Source: Bryobacterales bacterium (GTDB taxonomy: Bacteria > Acidobacteriota > Terriglobia > Bryobacterales > Bryobacteraceae). From it: a stretch of DNA of 5,650 nt. Shown one piece after another: positions 1 through 5,650 of the stretch. Position numbers and translations under genes: made by a program. Under the pieces are notes generated by a model, which was not told the DNA's origin, ran no database searches, and saw only the letters and a list, made by a program, of their open reading frames with translations. The DNA lies in contig JANXQZ010000946.1 in the NCBI GenBank assembly GCA_025353235.1, positions 1-5,650 of the forward strand, given 5' to 3'. How positions within the stretch are numbered: the first letter of the stretch is position 1; each line of letters begins with the position of its first letter.

Positions 1-61
1 AAAGGATGGGGCCGTCGAGCGCGACGTTAGTTCCTGTTAACATGGGCTACCGCACATCCGA
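1..61. other. left edge, no supportable gene
   Basis: Short stretch before the first gene. One plus-strand frame reads 12 sense codons from position 2 to a TAA at 38-40, which could be the tail of an upstream gene, but it is too short to judge. No clear Shine-Dalgarno sequence precedes the ATG at 62 and no convincing promoter hexamers are visible. Confidence 0.4.
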
Positions 62-1399
62 ATGCGAGCAAAGCTTATGCCGATTGCGATCCTCGGTCTC
101 CTGATCGAGGCGATGTTCCTGCTGACACTGGGGCTGCTTGATCTTCGGGAACACGTTTCAGAGACCATAGTCCTCCAAGTCGGGACGTTTGTATTCTACC
201 TGATTTCGGTGTATCTGATTCTTAAGATTCCGCAATTTAGCCGACCGCGTCGGCTGACGGGATTCATCTTTGCTGCCGCACTGGTCTTTCGTCTCACTGC
301 CTGGCCCTTGTTTCCGGCGTTCTCAGATGATGTGTTCCGCTACCGGTGGGAGGGTAAGCTGCAAGCCCAGGGCGGCAATCCGTATCAGGTTAGGCCCATG
401 GACCCGCGCTGGGTCGGGATTCGGGATGCAACATTCTCCAGAGTCGTGGTGCCGGACTTTAAGGCGGGCTATGGTCCCTTAACGGAGTTGTTGGAGCTGG
501 TGACATACGAAGGAGTTTCTCGGGCGGTGATGGACCCGTTTCGACAAGTGTTCTGGTTCAAACTTCCGTCCGCATTATTCGACCTTGCGATCGTTGCGGC
601 ACTTTACAAACATTTGAAACTGCTCGGATTGCCCCCGGAACGCGTGCTGATCTACGCGTGGTGCCCCCTCCCGGTCTTTGAGTTTTGGGCGAATGGACAC
701 AATGACTCGACGGCGGTCTTCTTCGTAGTAGCTGCCTTAGCGAGTGCCTCCGCAAGCCGTCGGAATTGGGCTGTTTGTCTTCTCGGTCTGGCGACGGCTG
801 CCAAAATCTGGCCAGCGGTGTTGTTCCCTCTGTTCGTCGATTCTTGGAGACCTGGTCGGCTGATGAAGTCGGCTGCGATATTCGCCGGAACGGTGCTTCT
901 GTTCGTCGGGCCCTACCTCGGCGATGTGCGTGAGAATGTCCAGTTTACCAGCGGATTTTTCGGAGGCTGGCTCAATAACGACTTGCTATTTGGCTTGCTG
1001 CTGAAGATCACCCAGAGCGTCTACGGGTCTAAGTACCTGGCTTTCGCCATCCTTGGCGCGCTTGTCGTCGGAGTCGCGCTCGCACGCCCACGGCTTGAAA
1101 AAGGCGTGCTCATCGTGATCACGGGCATGTTGGCCATTTCAGCCAACATTCACCCTTGGTATCTGACCTGGTTTGTTCCCTTGCTGGCGGTGTTCCCGCT
1201 CTCGCCGCTGTTTCTCTGGACAGCGCTGATGCCTTTGACCTATGCCGTGCTCATTGATTGGCTTACCTTGGGAGTATGGAACGGATCGACGGCGATCCGC
1301 TGGTATGTGTATGTCCCGGTGCTAGTGTATTGGATGCTTATAGCCAATATTCCCAGCGATGAGTGGCAATCACATAACCGCAAAGACACGCGTTCGTAA
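62..1399 (+). CDS. GT-C fold polytopic glycosyltransferase, GT87/mannosyltransferase-like
   Basis: A 445-residue integral membrane protein with about ten or more hydrophobic segments, the first at residues 6-26. Seen motifs: FSDDVFRYRWEG (87-98) in the first large non-cytoplasmic loop, with the acidic pair D89-D90 where GT-C enzymes place their catalytic or metal-binding acids; GGNPY (104-108); AGYGPLTE (135-142); ANGHNDS (210-216); AAKIWP (246-251); and HPWYLTWFVP (364-373). This set is typical of bacterial GT87-like enzymes that use a polyprenyl-phosphate-linked sugar, often mannose, to extend a lipid-linked or surface glycan on the outer face of the inner membrane. Donor and acceptor cannot be read from the sequence. 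The ATG at 62 has no good ribosome site; the in-frame ATG at 77 (residue 6) is an alternative. The last 62 bp overlap the convergent membrane-protease gene. The length is normal and no frame disruption is visible. An exopolysaccharide or glycolipid role fits the neighbours but is inference. Confidence 0.8.
   Translation: MRAKLMPIAILGLLIEAMFLLTLGLLDLREHVSETIVLQVGTFVFYLISVYLILKIPQFSRPRRLTGFIFAAALVFRLTAWPLFPAFSDDVFRYRWEGKLQAQGGNPYQVRPMDPRWVGIRDATFSRVVVPDFKAGYGPLTELLELVTYEGVSRAVMDPFRQVFWFKLPSALFDLAIVAALYKHLKLLGLPPERVLIYAWCPLPVFEFWANGHNDSTAVFFVVAALASASASRRNWAVCLLGLATAAKIWPAVLFPLFVDSWRPGRLMKSAAIFAGTVLLFVGPYLGDVRENVQFTSGFFGGWLNNDLLFGLLLKITQSVYGSKYLAFAILGALVVGVALARPRLEKGVLIVITGMLAISANIHPWYLTWFVPLLAVFPLSPLFLWTALMPLTYAVLIDWLTLGVWNGSTAIRWYVYVPVLVYWMLIANIPSDEWQSHNRKDTRS
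1282..1299. other. perfect 7-bp hairpin near the convergent gene ends
   Basis: CGGATCG (1282-1288) and CGATCCG (1293-1299) are exact reverse complements around a 4-nt loop. The hairpin lies inside the 3' part of the glycosyltransferase gene, about 39-56 nt beyond the stop of the minus-strand membrane-protease gene. It could slow or end transcription of the minus-strand operon. Neither strand shows a following T-run, so it is not a canonical intrinsic terminator. It may simply be a coding coincidence. Confidence 0.3.
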
Positions 1400-2024
1400 C
1401 AGCATGCGCCAAAATGCAATCTCCAAGACTGCGCGTCCGCACCATCCACCAGTTATAAATAATTCCGGCGACTAGTCCGACGTCCCAATACGGACCATGC
1501 TCTGTCGCGAATAGGACCGCTGTGAGCCAGAAAGACTGAACATTGTACGTCCCGAGCCGAATATCGTCAAATCGCGGGGAGATCAGCCAGCGCATCAGCC
1601 AGGCCCGCCAAAACAGCTCTTCAATGATGGGCACGAGCACAACCGCACGGATCGATCGGCAAGCCAGAATAAAAGGATCGATCCTCGATTCACTCGCGAG
1701 CGAACTCTGAAGCGATCCCATCAGAGCATTCTGAAACAGCCAATGCCTTCTGTAGTGCGGAAACAACTCGTCTGGTAAAATCCAGATCGCGAACACGACG
1801 ATTCCGAGACAGGCGCTCGCTAGCAGATTTGTCGAGCGGAAATCGATCACGCCCCGCGAGAAGACCCAAAGCACTCCTGCCAGGACCAGCAAGCGAATTG
1901 GGGATTCGATTGTTGGGGGCAGCGGGACGTAGCGCTGAACCGCCAGGAAGACAATGAACGCAATGAACGGGGCTACATAGGGCAGGCTCGGGTAGCGAGC
2001 CCGCAGCTGAGTCAAATTCTCCAA
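1338..2024 (-). CDS. CPBP/CAAX-protease-related membrane protein, exosortase-associated type
   Basis: A 228-residue polytopic membrane protein of the CPBP (Abi/CAAX protease, Rce1-like) superfamily. All three intramembrane metalloprotease motifs are visible: EELFWR (135-140, the EExxxR motif), FATEH (172-176, FxxxH) and HAVTN (207-211, HxxxN). The surrounding pattern (WRAWLMRWLI; EHGPYWDVGLVAGIIYN; RTRSLGDCILAHAVTN; C-terminal HRWEYW) matches my memory of the 'CAAX prenyl protease-related' family found with exosortase/PEP-CTERM systems. The biochemical substrate is unknown; a role in processing sorted envelope proteins is inference. The start is a TTG at 2024, four bases after the TAA of the upstream TPR gene, so translation is probably coupled. 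A second in-frame TTG at 2015 is possible, and no in-frame ATG is available near the first membrane segment. The 3' end overlaps the convergent glycosyltransferase gene by 62 bp. All the key residues are intact, so it is probably an active enzyme. Confidence 0.85.
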   Translation of the reverse strand: MENLTQLRARYPSLPYVAPFIAFIVFLAVQRYVPLPPTIESPIRLLVLAGVLWVFSRGVIDFRSTNLLASACLGIVVFAIWILPDELFPHYRRHWLFQNALMGSLQSSLASESRIDPFILACRSIRAVVLVPIIEELFWRAWLMRWLISPRFDDIRLGTYNVQSFWLTAVLFATEHGPYWDVGLVAGIIYNWWMVRTRSLGDCILAHAVTNACLCGYVIATHRWEYWL

Positions 2025-2028
2025 ATAG

Positions 2029-4431
2029 TTATCCGATTTTGGAGATCAGTTCCTTGATCTGGACCTGCTCGCGGCCGCTCGGAGAATTATGGCTCGCGGT
2101 ATCCAACTCCCGTTTCGCCCGTACATGGTCGCCTTTCTTATAAAGAGCCATGGCTAGGTGCAGGTGATAAGTTGGGCTATTCGGTGCCCGGTTGACCAAG
2201 TCCGTAAACACTCGCAGACTGTCGTCTACCAGATCCTTCTTGAAATAGATTAGTCCTAGCGTATCTAAAACGTCGGGATTTTGAGGTGCCTTGGTGCGCG
2301 CCTTCTGAGCAAACGCCATCGCGCCATCCAGGTCGGTGCCGGTATCCGCCTTTGAATAAGCGATATTGTTGAGAGCCACCGCATTGTCCGGCTCCAGCTT
2401 CAACACTTCTTCGTAAGCCCGGCGTGCGTCATCCGCTTTCCCGGCTGCTTCGTAAAGCATGGCCAGTTCGAGTCTCGGCGTCGGATGCTTGGGCGCCAAT
2501 TCCGATGCTTTGCTGAACGCGCCGACGGCTCCGTTTATATCGTTACCACGCCGAAGCGACTCTCCCAAGCGCAAGTACCACATCTCGCGGGTGCCGACCT
2601 CGGTATTGGGATTCTGGTCGACCAGCTTCTGGAACTCGACTGCTGCCTCGCTATACTTTCCGGTGTTGTAGAACAGCGTCGCCAGAGCGTTCCGATACAG
2701 AATGTTGGTGGGCGACTTGGCCAACTGGGCCTGGATAAGACCTACGCCCTCGCTTGCGTTACCCTCGGCCACCTTGCATTCGATAAGGCCCGTCAATCCG
2801 CGCGAATCGTTTGCCTTCACTAAGACTCCGAACTCGGATTCCGCTTCCTTGTACTTCTTTTGAAGCAGATCGAGGCGGGCAAGCTGAAACCGGGTGTCTG
2901 CGGAATCGGGCTTGTACCGGATCAGCGTTTCCAGCTCCTGGCGAGCCTTGTCGAACTCGTTCATGTTCGCCAGTCCCATAGTCCGCACAAGCCGCGCGGT
3001 CAGGTTTGCCGGAGCGTAGCGGATGATCGTATTCGCATACTCAACAGCCTGCGGATTTCCTCCCCGCGCCAGTTCGAGCTGAGAAAGAGCCATCAACGCG
3101 GGGATATACGGAACTTTCCCGACCCGCGCTTTCAGCGCCTCTTCAAACTGGAGCCGCGCCTGATCCAGACTCTGCGGATCGGCTTTCAGTGCGTAAGCCC
3201 TGCCAAGGTTGAAATGCAGGATCATCGACTTTTCCAGTTCGTTGGGCGATGTCTTTGCAAGTAAAGGCTGCAAACGAGCGATCACGCCGTCCGCTTCCTC
3301 CCGCTTGGCATGATTCAGCTGGAGCGAGGCGTCCATGGCGACTGCTTCGGGATCGTTCTTGTCCTGCTTCAGCAGTTCTGTCACGATCTTGCCAGCTTCG
3401 TCGTACCTTCCGAGCAGCGTATAAGCCTCGGCCGTCTTCTTCATATACAGGGTTTTATTGGGAGCATCTGCTTTCTCGCCTTGCAGATAAGGCCCTATTG
3501 CATGTTCTAAGTCTCCGAGCGAAAAATAGAAATCTCCTACCAGCATGTAAGCGTTCGGGAAAGACTTCAGATCGGACGTGAGTTTCCCCAGCGCCGCTAC
3601 CATTTCGGGCTGGCGCTTCGCCATATAGTAGTGGCTGGCCAAAGCGATCAGGGCACTCCCGTCTTTCGGGTTGTTTGCGACCTGCTTCTTCCGGATCTCC
3701 TCAGCAGCATCCGGGTGGCCGCCCCCATTGTAAAACCAATAAAGGCTCGAATAAACCCGCTCGTCAGCCGTCTTGCGGGCAATCATCTCATTGGCGTACT
3801 TTTCGGCTGGGACCGCTTGGCCCGTCTCGGCGAGCGTGCTGACAATGGCGAACCCGAGCGCGCCGTTATAGGGCTTAATCGCGTCCGCTTTCTGGAACTC
3901 GGCGAGTGCCTCCTGCACGATGGGAAGCCGTTCTTCCCGCTTTTTCAGAGTCAAGGCTTCGGAGTACTTTGCCAGACCGGCGATCCGGTAGCTATCAAAG
4001 GTATTCGGGTAATGCCGGTTTAGCTGGTCGGATCGATGGTTCAAATCCGAATAGTAGTCCTTAAGCTTATCGGGGTATTTTGCGTAGCCGGTATAGTCGA
4101 TATCCGCTATTTTGGTCAGACAATCCTGAACCTTGGCGTCGTATTTGTTTTCGGCTTCCCCGAGGTCCACTACTCGAATCAGGTCGCCCCGACCCTCCCC
4201 GTAGCTGTTCTGGTCCAGGTTGATCAGCCCCAACTTGTACCAGGCATCCGCGTTTTTCATGTTCTTCTGCAACGCACGCCGATACATGATCGAGGCTTGC
4301 TTGGTCTGGCCCCGCTCCTGGTATTTGTTGCCGTTCGCCACATAACGGCTGCTCTGTACCTTGGGATCGGTGGTGCAGCTTGCCAAGATTACAAGCAGAG
4401 GAACGGCGAACAGCAGGTTTAATGACTTCAT
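2029..4431 (-). CDS. TPR-repeat lipoprotein, PEP-CTERM-system PrsT-like
   Basis: An 800-residue secreted lipoprotein. The N-terminus is a lipoprotein signal: MKS, a hydrophobic core (residues 5-17), and the lipobox LASC with lipidated Cys19. S20-like residues follow rather than Asp, so outer-membrane anchoring is plausible. The rest is an alpha-helical solenoid of tetratricopeptide repeats, clear at roughly 32-65, 325-360, 405-435, 480-545, 580-685 and 687-785, with more degenerate helices at 100-320. Such proteins act as protein-interaction scaffolds in the periplasm or on the outer membrane. Its size, lipobox and close link to the CPBP-protease gene match the PrsT family of exosortase/EPS loci, though a generic TPR lipoprotein is possible. 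The frame is open up to 4632, but I chose the ATG at 4429-4431 because it directly begins the signal peptide; the 67 upstream codons are Cys/Arg-rich and unlike a secreted N-terminus. The ribosome site is weak. It is first in a two-gene operon with the downstream protease, separated by 4 bp. Confidence 0.85.
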   Translation of the reverse strand: MKSLNLLFAVPLLVILASCTTDPKVQSSRYVANGNKYQERGQTKQASIMYRRALQKNMKNADAWYKLGLINLDQNSYGEGRGDLIRVVDLGEAENKYDAKVQDCLTKIADIDYTGYAKYPDKLKDYYSDLNHRSDQLNRHYPNTFDSYRIAGLAKYSEALTLKKREERLPIVQEALAEFQKADAIKPYNGALGFAIVSTLAETGQAVPAEKYANEMIARKTADERVYSSLYWFYNGGGHPDAAEEIRKKQVANNPKDGSALIALASHYYMAKRQPEMVAALGKLTSDLKSFPNAYMLVGDFYFSLGDLEHAIGPYLQGEKADAPNKTLYMKKTAEAYTLLGRYDEAGKIVTELLKQDKNDPEAVAMDASLQLNHAKREEADGVIARLQPLLAKTSPNELEKSMILHFNLGRAYALKADPQSLDQARLQFEEALKARVGKVPYIPALMALSQLELARGGNPQAVEYANTIIRYAPANLTARLVRTMGLANMNEFDKARQELETLIRYKPDSADTRFQLARLDLLQKKYKEAESEFGVLVKANDSRGLTGLIECKVAEGNASEGVGLIQAQLAKSPTNILYRNALATLFYNTGKYSEAAVEFQKLVDQNPNTEVGTREMWYLRLGESLRRGNDINGAVGAFSKASELAPKHPTPRLELAMLYEAAGKADDARRAYEEVLKLEPDNAVALNNIAYSKADTGTDLDGAMAFAQKARTKAPQNPDVLDTLGLIYFKKDLVDDSLRVFTDLVNRAPNSPTYHLHLAMALYKKGDHVRAKRELDTASHNSPSGREQVQIKELISKIG

Positions 4432-4513
4432 GGATTTTCGAGGTTCTACTTTCACACTAGACCACAACCGAAATTGGGTTGCAATGCAGGTATCGTCGTG
4501 GGAGGCGTCGGGC

Positions 4514-4519
4514 ATTATA
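4514..4519 (-). promoter_or_regulatory. possible -10 box of the TPR-lipoprotein operon
   Basis: Reading leftward, the sequence TATAAT matches the sigma70 -10 consensus exactly. Transcription would begin near 4507 and give a leader of roughly 75 nt before the ATG at 4431. No good -35 hexamer lies 16-18 bp upstream, so this is a suggestion only. A second -10-like TATACT sits at 4538-4543. Confidence 0.3.
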
Positions 4520-4630
4520 TCCCCAATCCTGTATGGGAGTATAATCGCCGACACGCGGAAACGCGCCAAACCCACGAAGCAACCGGTTCGCCCAAGTACC
4601 AAGCAGCGCCCCGTACCTCTGGAACCGCAC

Positions 4631-4678
4631 ATTAAGAATTAAAATAAAATTGTCTTAGCGAATCGAAAGTGGTATTGT
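4631..4678 (+). promoter_or_regulatory. candidate sigma70 promoter with UP-like A/T block for tssBC
   Basis: TTGTCT (4650-4655; 4 of 6 matches to the -35 consensus) and TATTGT (4673-4678; 4 of 6 matches to the -10 consensus) are separated by exactly 17 bp. Immediately upstream, 4631-4650 is A/T in 19 of 20 positions, as expected for an UP element contacted by the RNA polymerase alpha subunits. The predicted start near 4685 gives a leader of about 68 nt before tssB. Hexamer rules come from well-studied bacteria; their use here is inference. Confidence 0.5.
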
Positions 4679-4696
4679 CGATCTACGCTTAGACAA
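4650..4696. repeat. imperfect dyad spanning the tssBC promoter, possible operator
   Basis: TTGTCTTAGCG (4650-4660) and CGCTTAGACAA (4686-4696) pair at 10 of 11 positions. Inside them a second pair, ATCGA (4662-4666) and TCGAT (4678-4682), is perfect. The left arm covers the -35 element and the right arm sits at the predicted transcription start, so a bound protein would block or reshape the promoter. It lies between divergent genes, so a terminator role is unlikely. If transcribed from further upstream it could also fold as an RNA hairpin. Confidence 0.5.
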
Positions 4697-4742
4697 GTCA
4701 AGGCCCGCCCCAAGTCGCTGGCCAATGTTCGGCCTAAGCTAC

Positions 4743-4749
4743 GGAGGGG
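4743..4749 (+). promoter_or_regulatory. strong tssB ribosome binding site
   Basis: GGAGGGG closely matches the anti-Shine-Dalgarno complement. The core GGAGG ends 5 nt before the ATG at 4753, which fixes the tssB start. It is much stronger than the sites of the other genes in the window. Confidence 0.8.
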
Positions 4750-4752
4750 TAT

Positions 4753-5274
4753 ATGGCTGAGAGCCTACAACATAAACTGGACCGAGTTCGGTCGCCTCGC
4801 GTGCACATCACCTATGATGTGGACACCGGCGGAGCGATCGAAAAAAAAGAACTGCCTTTCGTAATGGGCGTGTTCGGCGACTTCACGGGCATGCCGGAAG
4901 AGCCTCTTCCCCGCCTCAAGGACCGGAAATTCGTTGAAATAGATCCGGACAATTTTGATTCGGTGCTGGCTGCGACCAAACCTCACCTCTCATTTTCAGT
5001 TGAAAATAAGTTGAGCGACGATCCGGACGCGGGCCAATTAAAGGTCGATCTGAAGTTCCGCAGCATGGACGATTTCGAACCGACCCAAGTAGCCAAGCAA
5101 GTGAAGCCGCTTAAGGATCTGCTGGATCTGAGAACCAAGCTTTCGGATCTGCGAGGCAGCCTGCAAGGCAACGACAAGCTGGACGAACTCCTTCAGGGTG
5201 CCATCCGCAATACGGATAAGCTGGATAAATTGAAGGGTGAGATCTCTGGAGAAAAGGGGGCCGCGAGTGAGTAA
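4753..5274 (+). CDS. tssB: type VI secretion sheath small subunit TssB (VipA/ImpB)
   Basis: A 173-residue cytoplasmic protein, the usual TssB length. With TssC it forms the contractile sheath that drives the Hcp tube and VgrG spike across the envelope. Family hallmarks are visible in order: an N-terminal [20 protein letters not shown] (16-35), [11 protein letters not shown] (36-46), [12 protein letters not shown] (58-69), LSFSVENKL (79-87), [11 protein letters not shown] (100-110), and a C-terminal helical region (111-165) with the [13 protein letters not shown] pattern. No signal peptide or membrane segment is present. The start is set by a strong ribosome site. The gene overlaps tssC by 8 nt, the usual sheath operon order. 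An A8 run at 4841-4848 (codons E30-K31-K32) is a potential slippage site but the frame is intact. Identification is confident. Confidence 0.95.
   Translation: MAESLQHKLDRVRSPRVHITYDVDTGGAIEKKELPFVMGVFGDFTGMPEEPLPRLKDRKFVEIDPDNFDSVLAATKPHLSFSVENKLSDDPDAGQLKVDLKFRSMDDFEPTQVAKQVKPLKDLLDLRTKLSDLRGSLQGNDKLDELLQGAIRNTDKLDKLKGEISGEKGAASE
5254..5260 (+). promoter_or_regulatory. ribosome binding site deciding the tssC GTG start
   Basis: AAGGGGG lies 6 nt before the GTG at 5267, inside the end of tssB. This spacing supports 5267 over the earlier in-frame GTG at 5237, which lies 10 codons upstream and has a poorly placed purine tract. Confidence 0.6.
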
Positions 5275-5641
5275 AGAAGCGCAAAAGTCTCATGCGGCCG
5301 CTGCAGCAGCCGCACCGGCCGAGACCGTAATAGAGAAATCGATCCTCGATCAAATTGTCGACGAAGGGCGCTTGGCGCGTGATCCGGAGTCGCGAACCCG
5401 CAGTAAGGACTTGGTCAAGCAGTTCGTCGCTCAGTTCCTGGAAGGGTCCATGACCCTGTCGCGGGACTCCGAGGCGATGATCAATTCGCGCATCGCGCAG
5501 ATCGATCACCTGATCTCACTGCAGTTGAACGAGGTGATGCATCACCCTACGTTCCAGAAGCTGGAATCGAGCTGCGCGATGCGCGAATTGATCATCGCCT
5601 CGGAGTCCCGCGACAGGGTCATGGACCCTTCCAGGAACTGA
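5267..5641 (+). CDS. tssC: type VI sheath large subunit TssC (VipB/ImpC), N-terminal fragment cut by fold-back
   Basis: The first about 102 residues are a typical TssC N-terminus: a low-complexity Ala stretch (10-16), [16 protein letters not shown] (27-42), [13 protein letters not shown] (49-61), and [20 protein letters not shown] (72-91), ending [11 protein letters not shown] (92-102). TssC normally continues with Trp-Arg-Gly and runs to about 490-500 residues, holding most of the sheath wall and the ClpV-recognised interface. Here codon 103 is TGC (Cys) instead of Trp. The following 22 residues are meaningless because the DNA has switched to the reverse complement of an earlier part of the same gene, reaching a TGA at 5639-5641. 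As written the product could not build a sheath. The most likely explanation is an artefact at the window edge with an intact tssC in the real genome. The start is GTG, overlapping tssB by 8 nt, so the two subunits are probably translationally coupled. Confidence 0.85.
   Translation: MSKEAQKSHAAAAAAAPAETVIEKSILDQIVDEGRLARDPESRTRSKDLVKQFVAQFLEGSMTLSRDSEAMINSRIAQIDHLISLQLNEVMHHPTFQKLESSCAMRELIIASESRDRVMDPSRN
5422..5500 (+). repeat. left arm of 79-bp perfect inverted repeat (native tssC)
   Basis: This segment encodes TssC residues from about 53 to 78 and fits the family sequence, so it is the original copy. Position p here pairs with position 11072 - p. All 79 bases match the reverse complement of the last 79 bases of the window. 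Confidence 0.95.
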
Positions 5642-5650
5642 GCGACGAAC
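5572..5650 (-). repeat. right arm of 79-bp perfect inverted repeat, running off the window
   Basis: An exact reverse complement of the upstream tssC segment, in antisense orientation and replacing the expected TssC continuation. Inward of the perfect arms there is one mismatch (5501 against 5571), then five more paired bases (5502-5506 with 5566-5570), leaving an unpaired spacer of about 59 nt. The outer end is not reached, so the full length of the duplication is unknown. Confidence 0.95.

Larger units (their letters stand above)
4432..4752. other. divergent intergenic region between TPR operon and tssBC
   Basis: This 321-bp non-coding stretch separates the leftward TPR-lipoprotein operon from the rightward T6SS sheath operon. 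It contains a possible leftward -10 box (4514-4519), an almost pure A/T block (4631-4650), a rightward sigma70-like promoter (4650-4678), an imperfect dyad over that promoter (4650-4696), and the strong tssB ribosome site. Open frames crossing it look spurious. No tRNA or riboswitch was recognised. Confidence 0.7.

Noticed and set aside
2..40. Possible C-terminal tail of an upstream gene
   Set aside because: Twelve codons give no way to tell it from chance.
2485..4422. Several plus-strand open frames of 70-134 codons (for example 2860-3264, 3249-3581, 3631-4023, 4036-4422)
   Set aside because: They lie antisense to the strongly supported TPR-lipoprotein gene, have no recognisable domains, and are as expected from its GC-biased codons.
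4432..4632. Upstream extension of the TPR-lipoprotein frame by 67 codons
   Set aside because: It would bury the lipoprotein signal peptide inside the protein. Its Cys/Arg-rich sequence looks non-coding, and it overlaps the candidate -10 box and leader.
4361..4642. Plus-strand open frame across the intergenic region
   Set aside because: It is antisense to the lipoprotein N-terminus, runs through promoter-like sequence, and resembles no protein family.
5237..5266. Earlier GTG start for tssC
   Set aside because: The added residues are only the shifted-frame reading of tssB. The ribosome site at 5254-5260 fits the GTG at 5267 better.
5111..5509. Minus-strand open frame antisense to tssB/tssC
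   Set aside because: It is a shadow of two confidently identified T6SS genes, with an atypical Cys/Pro/Arg-rich composition and no ribosome site seen.
5572..5641. Novel C-terminal domain on a short TssC variant
   Set aside because: The residues after 102 are encoded by an exact reverse complement of tssC itself, so they are a by-product of the fold-back rather than a domain.
1..5650. CRISPR array, tRNA, rRNA, insertion sequence or attachment site
   Set aside because: No regularly spaced direct repeats, RNA-gene-like cores, transposase motifs or flanking target duplications were seen by eye.

Overview
This is a mid-GC bacterial window with three membrane or envelope genes on the left and the start of a type VI secretion (T6SS) sheath operon on the right. 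No phylogenetic marker is present. The N-terminus of the large TPR lipoprotein and its pairing with a CAAX-protease-related protein resemble proteins I associate with Acidobacteriota (Solibacter/Bryobacter-like). That assignment is inference and moderately weak; other Gram-negative phyla with exosortase-type envelopes remain possible. A T6SS implies a diderm cell in any case.

Layout: positions 1-61 hold no supportable gene. Positions 62-1399 (+) encode a polytopic GT-C type glycosyltransferase (GT87/mannosyltransferase-like). Its 3' end overlaps by 62 bp the 3' end of a convergent gene, 1338-2024 (-), which encodes a CPBP/CAAX-protease-related integral membrane protein of the type linked to exosortase systems. 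Four bases upstream of that gene ends 2029-4431 (-), an 800-residue TPR-repeat lipoprotein resembling the PEP-CTERM-system PrsT proteins. The two minus-strand genes almost certainly form an operon. A 321-bp divergent intergenic region (4432-4752) follows. It carries a possible -10 box for the TPR operon and, facing right, an A/T-rich block, a sigma70-like promoter and a long imperfect dyad that spans that promoter. Then come tssB (4753-5274) and the 5' end of tssC (from 5267), overlapping by 8 nt.

Functionally, the left part looks like envelope or exopolysaccharide work: lipid-linked sugar transfer at the membrane, plus TPR-lipoprotein and CPBP-protease accessories of an exosortase-type protein sorting system. 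No exosortase or PEP-CTERM substrate lies in the window. The right part is the contractile sheath (TssB/TssC) of a T6SS.

The most striking structural signal is at the right edge. The last 79 bases are an exact reverse complement of positions 5422-5500 inside tssC, so tssC is cut off after about 102 native codons. The switch point has short imperfect microhomology. This looks like a fold-back template switch (an amplification, library or assembly artefact, or less likely a real inverted duplication). I did not find convincing evidence of a previously undescribed system. The best leads are the fold-back, the tssB promoter dyad, and the exosortase-style gene pair without an exosortase.
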